From: Atherinomorus stipes
Taxonomy: Eukaryota > Chordata > Actinopteri > Atheriniformes > Atherinidae
Length of the DNA stretch: 64,000 nucleotides
Direction of reading: 5' to 3'
Assembly (NCBI GenBank): GCA_023101725.1
Contig: JALJCO010003435.1
Span: forward strand, 1 to 64,000
A model generated the notes under the pieces. It searched no databases, was not told where the DNA came from, and saw only the letters and a list, made by a program, of their open reading frames with translations. Below are positions 11,516 through 64,000 of this stretch, piece after piece; the stretch's first letter is position 1, and every line of letters starts with the position of its first letter. A program made the position numbers and the translations under genes.

Positions 11516-12363
11516 TAAATAGGAGAGGGGGAGGTGGAGGGGGACCAAAGGGAGGCACAGAAGGAAAGAAAAAATAAAAAAAAAGGTATAAAGTTTAATT
11601 TACATAAGTAAGTCCCATTGAGACGCAGCGTCTTTAGCAAAGGAGAACTGTTTACCTGACATACATGTTTTTATGGTCATGTGGACAGTTGTGGACATTC
11701 TGTGCTAAGAATAACAGTCACAGAGCAGACAAATCTTTATTAAACATTCAGTTTAGTATGTAAAAAAAAACAGTTTTTTTATCACTGTACAGTAAAAAAT
11801 TTTACAGTGACCTTACATAGATTAGTTCAGTAATTCATTTATTTATTAATTAAACATGTGTGAATTTTATAACATATATTTTACAAGAACAAATTAAATG
11901 AACTTGATTCAGTTGAAGTCTGAAAATGACATCTCTTCACTGGGAACAGAGATGAGGCTGAGTTTGGAAATATAAAATGACGTGGTGCGATGAAGGGGGG
12001 GGGGGGGGGGGGGGACTGTCAAAATTCTGCCATTTTCCCGCACTTGCACACTCCAACCCATAGTTTGCACTTCTTCCAACTGCACACTTAATGCAGGGCG
12101 GCAGGGTTTAGTGCGGGTATTGGGACAAGGCCTAAATATGAACCGGATGAAGAGGACTGTTTAGATGCAAGCTGTCATTTTTCAATCTCTTCAGAGAACA
12201 AACACCATGTTGTGAAATAAATATTTAAACACTGAAAGTTGAGCATGCAGAGTAAAAAGTTCAATGAGAGTCAAACTAAGTTCACCTGTAAATGTTTTTA
12301 TGGATTTTAACTTCATTCTGGCATCATACCCACATAAGCAGAATATTCCTAATGTGTAAGTGA
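11516..12363. other. Intergenic, no gene seen; 20-G homopolymer
   Basis: AT-rich sequence without recognisable features, except an uninterrupted run of 20 G at 11995-12014. Confidence 0.7.
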
Positions 12364-12481
<118 letters not shown>

Positions 12482-12599
12482 TGTACTTACACAGAAATTT
12501 AATTTGTAAAACCGGATGTAGAAGTGTTTCTCCTCTGACAGACTTTGCGTTTCTTAGATTGTCTCTACGCCAACTTAGGCCATTCTCCATCACACATAC

Positions 12600-55966
<43,367 letters not shown>

Positions 55967-56553
55967 GTGTGATATCTCCTCTTCCTGCTGAGCCAACACA
56001 GAAACACTGCATGCTTTTCTAGTTTAAAACCATTTGATTTTGCACGCCTTCTCGAAAAGCTGCAACCTGGTTTATGTGGATGGATTTGCAGTAAGATTGA
56101 GAGAACCCCCTGAAAGGATTTAGTCAGCTGCAGTGACCTGTTGTGATGAAGCATATTTGACTTTTTTCTCTGTGAGGATTTAATGCTGTTTAAAGTTATT
56201 CATTCATCTGTTTTATGGTCTTTCCTGTAGAACCAACTGCTCATAGAGGAACATTAAAAGAGAAAAGTACAACAGGGAAATCTTTCTTTGTAGCTGTGAT
56301 GTTGGAGAGATAATCAACAAGATGATTTCTCATCTGCACCACCTTCTGGCTGCAACTGTCACTTTGTTTCTGTGTTGGATGTCCAGCGTGAGTTTAGAAG
56401 AACGAAGCTTACTTATGTTTTTATTGGTTGTTCTGCAGATACCAGGGTAAGACTGGGCATTATTCCTCTGTCTTTTATTTTTCAATCACCTTATGCTAGA
56501 TCTCTATCAAACATCAGAATAAAACAACAATTTAAAAAAGATTTTCTTTTTTT
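55967..56553 (+). other. Sequence after exon 5, possible terminal intron
   Basis: Holds two good acceptor-like sites (56230 and 56440) that could start the last hdgfl3 exon. Otherwise unremarkable. Confidence 0.5.
56231..56257 (+). CDS. hdgfl3: Candidate terminal coding exon of hdgfl3 (uncertain)
   Basis: After a good pyrimidine tract and the acceptor 'tctttcctgtag', the phase-0 continuation from exon 5 gives eight codons (NQLLIEEH) and TAA. A second acceptor, 'ggttgttctgcag' at about 56428-56440, would add three codons (IPG) and TAA. Neither resembles the human C-terminus KTSEGT, so the choice is open. Confidence 0.3.
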   Translation, partial: NQLLIEEH

Positions 56554-59044
56554 CAACCCCAGTTCCAGAAAAGTCTGGTTTCTGTGTAAAATATGAATAA
56601 AAAGATGAATAAAAAGATTTCAATTATTTTCAAATCTCATCAACTTATTATATTCTTAGTCAAACAAAACCAACATATCAGGTGATGAAACTGATACATT
56701 TTATAATTTGATGGGAAATATTTTCTGACTGTGAATCTGATGGCAGAAACACGTCTGTAAAAAGTAGCTCCAGGGTGATGTTTACCATCGTGTATCATCT
56801 CTTCTTTTAACAACTGTCTGCAAATGTCTGGAAAGTGAGGAGACCAGTTGCTGGAGTGTTAGGAGAGGAATGTGGTCCCGTTCTGGTCTGATGCAGGATT
56901 CTAGCTGCTCAACAGTCCTGGGCCTGGTTGCTGGATTTCTGCTTTCAGGATGCTCCAAATGTTGCTATTGGTGAAAGGTCTGGACTGCAGGCAGACCAGT
57001 TCAGCAGCCGGACTCTGGACTGCAGGCAGACCAGTACAGCAGCCGGACTCTGGACTGCAGGCGGACCAGTTCAGTACCTGGACTCTGGACTGCAGGCAGG
57101 CCAGTTCAGCAGCCGGACTCTGGACTGCAGGCGGACCAGTTCAGTACCTGGACTCTGGACTGCAGGCAGGCCAGTACAGCAGCCGGATTCTGGACTGCAG
57201 GCAGACCAGTACAGCAGCCGGATTCTGGACTGCAGGCAGACCAGTACAGCAGCCAGACTCTGGACTGCAGGCAGACCAGTACAGCAGCCAGACTCTGGAC
57301 TGCAGGCAGACCAGTACAGCAGCCAGACTCTGGACTGTAGGCAGACCAGTTCAGCAGCCGGATTCTGGACTGCAGGCAGACCAGTACAGCAGCCGGACTC
57401 TGGACTGCAGGCGGACCAGTTCAGTACCTGGACTCTGGACTGCAGGCAGGCCAGTACAGCAGCCGGATTCTGGACTGCAGGCAGACCAGTACAGCAGCCG
57501 GATTCTGGACTGCAGGCAGACCAGTACAGCAGCCAGACTCTGGACTGCAGGCAGACCAGTACAGCAGCCAGACTCTGGACTGTAGGCAGACCAGTTCAGC
57601 AGCCGGATTCTGGACTGCAGGCAGACCAGTACAGCAGCTGGACTCTGGACTGCAGTTGGACCAGTTCAGTACCTGGACTCTGGACTGCAGGCAGACCAGT
57701 ACAGCAGCCGGATTCTGGACTGCAGGCAGACCAGTACAGCAGCCGGATTCTGGACTGCAGGCAGACCAGTACAGCAGCCAGACTCTGGACTGTAGGCAGA
57801 CCAGTTCAGCAGCCGGATTCTGGACTGCAGGCAGACCAGTACAGCAGCTGGACTCTGGACTGCAGTTGGACCAGTTCAGTACCTGGACTCTGGACTGTAG
57901 GCAGACCAGTTCAGCAGCCGGACTCTGGACTGTAGGCAGACCAGTTCAGTACGTGAACTCTCGACCGCAGGCAGACCAGTTCAGCGGCCGGACTCTGGAC
58001 TTGTAGTCAGACCAGTTCAGTACGTGGACTCTGGACTGCAGGCAGACCAGTTCAGCAGCCGGACTCTGGACTTGTAGTCAGACCAGTTCAGTACCTGGAC
58101 TCTGGACTGTAGGCAGACCAGTTCAGCAGCCGGACTCTGGACTGTAGGCAGACCAGTTCAGCAGCTGGACTCTGGACTGTAGGCAGACCAGTTCAGCAGC
58201 CGGACTCTGAACTACAGGCAGACCAGTTCAGCAGCCGGATTCTGGACTGTAGGCAGACCAGTTCAGCAGCCAGACTCTGGACTTGTAGTCAGACCAGTTC
58301 AGTACGTGGACTCTGAACTGCAGGCAGACCAGTTCAGCAGCCGGATTCTGGACTGTAGGCAGACCAGTTCAGCGGCTGGACTCTGGACTTGTAGTCAGAC
58401 CAGTTCAGTACGTGAACTCTCGACCGCAGGCAGACCAGTTCAGCGGCCAGACTCTTTTCCTGTTTCCAGCCATGCTGCTGTGATGGATGCAGTATGTGGT
58501 CCAGGTCTTGTGAAACCTGCAGGCCTTCTCTGAAAGAGACGTTGTCTGGATGGGAACAGATGTTGCTTCTAAAACCTCCATGTACTTTCCAGCATTGATG
58601 GAGCTTCACAGTTGTGGAAGCTGCCGTTGCCATGGCAACCCCATCCCATCAGAGATGCAGCTTTTTAGCTGTACACTAATAACAACCTGGATGCTCCTGA
58701 CCCTCTTTAGTCTGCAGGACACAGCTTCCATGCTTTCCAGAAACATCCCCACACCTCTGTCCATCTTTCCATCTGAGAGACTTTGCCTCCCTGAAATGCT
58801 CCTTTTATACCCAACCATGTTATTGACCTGTTCCTAGTTAAACCAGTTAGTTGTCAAATGCTCCTCCAGTTGATAATTTTCCAGCCTTTCGTTGATTGAC
58901 AGATTTAGAGAAGATTTTCCATCAAATGTTTCATCATCCGATATGTTGTTTATGTTATACTGGGAATAAAATATGTTGATGAGATTTGCTGATTGTTGAT
59001 TCTGTTTCAATTCTGTGTCCCAACTTCTTTGGAATTGGTGTCGT
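56554..59044. mobile_element. Teleost non-autonomous DNA element swollen by an internal minisatellite
   Basis: The ends 'caaccccagttccagaaaag' and (reverse complement) 'cgacaccaattccaaagaag' are inverted relatives. The body reads like a very common fish element: 'aaatctcatcaac', 'gatgtttaccatcgtgtatc', 'gtctggactgcaggcagacc', 'gagacgttgtctggatggga' and 'agcattgatgg' follow in order. In a usual copy the 'ggactgcaggcagaccagtt' phrase occurs once; here it is tandemly expanded (56979-58454). Confidence 0.8.
56979..58454 (+). repeat. 35-bp minisatellite, about 42 copies
   Basis: Unit 'ctgcaggcagaccagttcag' + 'cagccggactctgga'. Variants include 'tacagcagcc' and 'ttcagtacctg'. Blocks of several units recur, so higher-order duplication has occurred. 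Because 35 is not a multiple of 3 and no frame has a stop, the array yields a 335-codon frame (56928-57935) with a 35-residue superperiod. This is probably not a real protein. Confidence 0.97.
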
Positions 59045-59400
59045 ATTGATTAATGTCCCAACTACAAACCAAATCCAGTAACAGAAGGAAAGAAGTGATA
59101 TTTTATCTTGTAAAGTGCTTTACGCTGCTTTGAGAATGTCCCTCTGAGTAGAAACACTAGTGAATGAATGAATCTCAGATGCTAGATATGCTCCAGCAAA
59201 TATCCCTACAAGTCTACAGTACACTAAAAACTGATTTCAACCAAGACATTTGGGTTGCTGACCAAACTTCTGGGTTAAAATAACCCAACATTGTAGTCAA
59301 CATAACCCAACCTCTGGGTCAAATATTCAACCCTAAAGATGGGTAAAAAACAAAACAAAAGGCTAAAATCTATTTTCTAGGTTGGTCCCTTTTAACCCAG
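59045..59400 (+). other. Sequence between the element and the likely 3' UTR
   Basis: 59220-59400 carries several 'aacccaa'/'gggtt' motifs that look like a small inverted-repeat element. No gene. Confidence 0.4.
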
Positions 59401-59766
59401 CAGTTTGACCCAGGAGATTTTAGGGAGTATTTTTTGTATGACTTCACAAGTTTTACATTCTGAATGTAAATGCACAGCTGGTACAGTTAAACCCCACCCC
59501 CACCTCACCTTGTTCTGTTTGAAAATTTAGTTTTAGAGAAGATTGTAAAAATCTGAATCCTAGTAAAAGCATGGTATCTGTACAACTCTGCTGGCTATGT
59601 GAAGTAATACAGAGCCAGAATGAACCTTTTATTCTTCCCAGTACTGCATAATCACTCCCAGTGTACATAGCCATCCAATAGTATTTATACTGCCCGTGCA
59701 TATCTACTTGTATTGTATAAGTCATGATCACCTGTCACTGTGTGTAATGCATTTGATCAGACCTCC

Positions 59767-59814
<48 letters not shown>
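59767..59814. repeat. (TA)n microsatellite
   Basis: About 24 TA units inside the probable 3' UTR. Confidence 0.95.
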
Positions 59815-59816
<2 letters not shown>

Positions 59817-60293
59817 CTATAGTCTCCTACTGTCTATATGTTGAGTATTACAGTGTACAGATGACTCTAGTTCTAGCTTGAAATAGGATTTGTAGACTGA
59901 TAAATATGAGAGTGACTCAGTAACTGTTGAACATTATCCATCACACTATAATGGAAGCGGGAAAAGATGATTGGGAATATAAAGAGACGGACTCTTACAC
60001 CTGTATTATCTATATCTGTATGTTTTACTTCTGTTGTAGAATAGGCCCATCATTCCACTTGGACTGCTAGATAACACCATTTAATGGAAAAGTGGCACAT
60101 TTGTTCCTGTGTGAGGCTATTTTAACATTTTCATAGTGGCATGTAGTTGTACTCCAGATCTTTCCTTCGTGAAAGTGTCCATGGACTTTTTGTGTGCAAA
60201 ATCACACACGTTTATATGAATTATACTTAGAGGAAAATGAATACACGACCAAGTCATTTCTTTTGCCTTGTTTGTGTCTAAACTTGACTTTAA

Positions 60294-61660
60294 AGTGCTG
60301 ATGACATGATTTTGACATTGTTCTCCATGTTTTAAAGAGCAAAACATTCCGCATGATGATCTATGTAACAAAATCAGGAGCGCATATGCATGAATAACTT
60401 TTTTAGAAAACATTGTTGCGTTTCAGCATCTGACCAGACTGTGGCGCTGTTTGCAGAAACCGGACGTGATGTTGCGAGAGGAGCTCTACACCGCTGTCAG
60501 TATGGATTTGAATGGGTTTATTGTAGTTTTTAAGTTCCTTTTCCAGTTTTACAGGCGGACAGTAATGGCGCAGCCTTCTGTTGTATTGCCAGTTAATGTT
60601 TAAAAGCTCATCAGGACGGAGTTAGTTTATTTACGTTTCCTACAAATACATTTGTATACAATACAAATACAAATACCTATAAATACATTAGAAGAGGATA
60701 AAATAGGAGCTCTTACCTGTGTTTAGCTGAGCCTCCTGCACGTCTCTGCCGGTAAAATTCCCATCTGCAGACACCGATTACTGGACATGATGAGACTTTA
60801 ACACATGGAGCTGCAGTCACGTCTGCTGGATTATTCTTCATTCATCAGTGTTTGCTTCACAAAGCTGTGATGTCCTGCTGTGAACAGAGACAGCGTCTCC
60901 TCGGGACTTCTCAGACATCACAGGACTTTTCTGGCTGCTTCCAAAGATGCATCCTTCCTTCCATCCTCATCTTTAGAAACGGGAACTGTTTAAAACTCCA
61001 CTGGAACCATGGAAGTTGTTATCTTCTCATTTTTAATGAGGAGATAACAAAGGCTAGTTATTTAGCGCGAATTAGCGTGCTAGCGATAGCCGCGAGCTAA
61101 TAGCCATGCTGCCTCTCCACAGTCACTCCTGACTCTGCCTTGTACCATGCTGGTCCTGGTCCGCTTGATGCTGGTCTAAGCAGCTCTTTAACAGTTGTGG
61201 GCCCACTTGGTCCTGGTCTGGGTCTTCTTACAGTCCTCAGTCCGCTCTGTGGGGTTCTCTTGCATGCTGGAGCTGAACCAGTGCACCGGGCTCCGTGAAA
61301 AGGACTAAGTCCAGTTCTAACCTGTTGTCTCCATCTTCATCATCGTCATCACTCTTCTGAACTGGCTAATGATCCACCACACGAACCAGTTCCAGTTCAG
61401 TTTTTCTGGAGCATCTTTTATGTTTTCCACTGTTTTGATTTTACTTGTAACTCAATGAGCCAAACACGACTGTCTCATCTGGCGACATAGTGTCATGGAG
61501 AGGCTAAATGCTAGCGGCTACCGAGTTTTGGCTTTTTAACATCGCATCTTTACGTGAATATAAGTCTGATTGACTTCTAACTGCACAGAACTACTGATTT
61601 TGTTTTGTTGTATTGTTCTATTGCTAAATTACTTGAGGTTAAGGTCGTGTCATCAGCATT
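60294..61660. mobile_element. TTAA-flanked MITE in the probable 3' UTR
   Basis: TTAA at 60290-60293 and 61661-61664. Inverted ends 'agtgctgatgacatga' and (reverse complement) 'aatgctgatgacacga'. The interior has several short frames (for example 60852-61100) without recognisable domains. Confidence 0.75.
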
Positions 61661-62010
61661 TTAATCTTGATTTTCTGAGGAGTCCCAGCTCGGAAGAGAG
61701 TAAACAATGTGTGTGTGAGCATTCACTTTAAAAACAACAAATTATGATTGTTTGGGGTTTTTGATTAAGATGATGGCTTTATGATTAAACTCAACGCAGG
61801 TTGCCTTTTCTTTGCTTCCACGTTTTTTTCTGTCACCAGATATAGATTATTTATTTTCTAATGATATACCCTCTGTATGTAAAGTTGTCTTTTTTATTTC
61901 CTTACAGTATTTGTTATGCTCGTATTTGGAACATGTTTGCATTTTCAAGATTTGTAACTTTAACTGTAAACTGTTTTTGCTGTTTATGGGAGAGATTTTT
62001 ACTAAATAAA

Positions 62011-62700
62011 TTCATTGGAATGCAGAATGAGGTTGAAATGTTCATTTTACGCACACAGACGCTCATCTGCACAGATCAGTAATAAACGTTTCCATTCTGA
62101 TGCCCTTGTTTTCATGTAAATCAAGGTCAGGTCCATCCTCTTACTCTCACCCTCCACATCATCAGCGCCAGCTCACCTGTACTGTTGAACCAGTTTCCCT
62201 TCAAACCGGCTGCTGAAATGGAGACTCATCAGACCAGCAACGTTTGTCCATCGTCTTTTGTTCCATTTTGGTGAGTTGGTCTGAATCAAGGTTATCATAG
62301 TTAACTAAAACTAAGAAAAAAAAACTAAAACTAAAATTTAAATTAAATTTCATTAACTGAAATAAAAATGACAGTTTTTTTTTAAGATAACCAACTGAAA
62401 CTGTATTGCGTCTTTACAAAACTAACTAAAACTAAAATCATTGCAGAAACATCCCCAGTTTAGTCTTTGTAAATTTGTTTAACATTTCAGCCTTTTGGGT
62501 TGATATGAAATCTATTTCTATTTAATCTATTTACTTTGCTCTACCAGTTTTACTGAGAGTGACTTTCTGATGATTTTGAATGTCACACCAGACAAAAAGA
62601 AGAAGTCAAAACTAAATAAAAACTGAAACTAATTAAAAATCCAAAACTTTTATAACCTCGGTGTGAATTGTAGGGTCAGTGTATGTTTTGGTCGTTGGAT
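62011..62700. repeat. Downstream sequence with an 'actaaaact' repeat
   Basis: 62290-62650 is built of 'aactaaaact'-type words at both ends ('ttatcatagttaactaaaac' ... 'ctgaaactaattaaaa'), as in a common fish dispersed repeat. No gene. Confidence 0.5.
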
Positions 62701-64000
62701 TTTCCATTCAGATATCAGTATTAAAAAACAAAAAACTAGTGTTTATTTGATTTTTGTTTCAAAATTAAAAAATGAAATATGATGATTTTGTTTTTAATTA
62801 TAACACGAAAAAGAAAAATGGCCTGTTTTTTATATTTCAATTTTGGAATCAGATCAAAAATAAAAAATGGAAAAACAGAACACAAGACTAAATCCGATTT
62901 TAATATTTTTTTGTTCAGGGGTTTTGTGACCTGAAAGTTTTGTAAGGCGTTAGCAATCTGACCAGCAGCTGGGAGCCTCAAGTCCGATCAGCCATGGAGA
63001 GTTACTAGTTGTTTCAGGGAACGAAGCGTGTCACCCTAAAGGCAGAGGACATGACTACCGAAAAAAATAAGCAGGATTTTCCAGGTATACATTTTCACAT
63101 GAAGTGAAATTGCACTCTTATTTTTAACTACAAAACGCAACGTAGCATGCATTTAGCATAAACCTCTCGCTCTATTTCTTCAAAGGTACAAAACCAGTGT
63201 CTACATCACTGATGATAATAATATGGCCATATTTCCTGGAAATGGGGGTCAGTTGAAAGGTTTTGACCCCACAATAAGGGGACATTATGAGGTCCACTGA
63301 GAACGTGATGATGTGGGGGAGCAGACCAGTGTGCCCGGACCCAACAAGAGTAACTAACTGCAGTTACAGTGACCGACAAGGGCGGCTGCCATATATCCAA
63401 TCCATACAGGAAGTCTCAAGCGGAGGCTAGTTAAACACTGCTAAGAGTAACTATCTGCAGCTTGCAAACAGATGCATATGGTGTAGTCGGGTGGTCAGGG
63501 TTAGGGGAGGGGTCAGGGTTAGATTTTTAGTAAGTTACATAAAGAAGAAACTTCAAATTGGGACTTCCGGCATGGATTGGATGTATGGCGACATGTCGTG
63601 ACTGCAGTTCGGTCCCTCTCGGACGGTCGGACCGTTCCCGACCCAATTCTCCTTCCGCCAATCAGCAAGTGCTACAGCCGTCTCAGCCTCAGCAGCAAGG
63701 CCTTCTCCAAGAGCACCCATGGCCAAGACATTTCAAAGGTGAACAAATAATTAAACACAGATGTGTGCACCAGGTTAATGTCTTTCACAGTTGTTGTGAA
63801 TTTGATACATATATGTCTGTATTACAAGAATAAATGAATTTCAAAATTATTTTCATCTTCAGGACCATCTTCATGGCTGATCTTGTGGATGGCAGATTGG
63901 AAACAAGCAAAACCCTGACAGTTCGGTTCTCGGAATTGGAGGCTTCTGTTATTCATTACAAGTAGGTAAATGATGCCCTTGAACAAGATGACTCGTTAAT
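62701..64000. other. Window end, no supported gene
   Basis: The + frame 63558-63833 has a Gln/Ser/Pro-rich middle and ends at a GTGAAC donor-like site. A second frame follows an acceptor-like 'ttttcatcttcag' at about 63862. Together they could be two exons of something, but no domain is recognised and the region also looks repetitive ('gtcagggttaggggaggggt'). Confidence 0.35.

Larger units (their letters stand above)
59400..62010 (+). other. hdgfl3: Probable hdgfl3 3' UTR
   Basis: Inferred from its place after the coding exons, its AT-rich non-repetitive character and polyadenylation signals AATAAA at about 62003 and 62081. A Pumilio-type TGTACATA lies at 59662-59669. A (TA)n tract is at 59767-59814, and a TTAA-flanked element (60294-61660) is inserted in the middle. 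No transcript evidence is available from sequence alone. Confidence 0.5.

Noticed and set aside
63490..63522. Telomere-like 'gggttag' motifs
   Set aside because: Only two partial motifs with irregular spacing; a common feature of fish dispersed repeats.
63558..63950. Two frames at the window end joined by plausible splice signals
   Set aside because: No domain recognised, and the region looks repetitive. Kept only as a note in the feature for the window end.

Overview
The window is vertebrate nuclear DNA from a teleost fish. It carries one recognisable host gene with vertebrate splice sites, surrounded by very many dispersed repeats of types common in teleosts. The gene is hdgfl3 (hepatoma-derived growth factor-like 3, HRP-3), on the + strand. 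Five coding exons are placed with matching phases: 12791-12874, 13542-13618, 18804-18942, 19130-19291 and 55832-55966. They encode 199 residues: an N-terminal PWWP chromatin-reader domain followed by a charged, disordered tail. The last few codons are uncertain. A long 3' UTR probably covers about 59400-62010, with two AATAAA signals.

Layout. 1-12600 is intergenic and made of decayed elements: a common teleost interspersed repeat, a C/T-rich DIRS/Ngaro-like retroelement relic with a CCHC knuckle and an RNase H-like segment, a broken non-LTR retrotransposon with an APE-type endonuclease, a 530-nt polypurine tract, a DNA-transposon end and several microsatellites. 12600-19300 holds exons 1-4. 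Intron 2 contains a 49-bp minisatellite and a MITE ending 48 bp before exon 3. Intron 4 (19292-55831, 36.5 kb) contains a very large inverted repeat. Its left arm is 22023-36461, its right arm 37846-49980, and a 1.38-kb spacer lies between. The arms differ at about 1% in one stretch I compared by eye. They also carry arm-specific insertions with intact empty sites in the other arm. Both arms hold a 34-bp minisatellite. The rest of intron 4 has a Tc1-like element split by a probable solo LTR and a minus-strand non-LTR retrotransposon relic split by a MITE. After exon 5 comes a DNA element that contains a 35-bp minisatellite of about 42 copies.

Most noteworthy: (1) the giant inverted repeat inside an hdgfl3 intron, with insertions that date its arms relative to each other; (2) two different minisatellites, about 42 kb apart in the same gene, that appear to have grown from two different segments of one transposon family; (3) a cluster of TTAA-flanked non-autonomous elements, one family of which carries a short conserved reading frame; (4) deep nesting with exact target-site duplications. 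No RNA genes, CRISPR arrays or second intact host gene were found.
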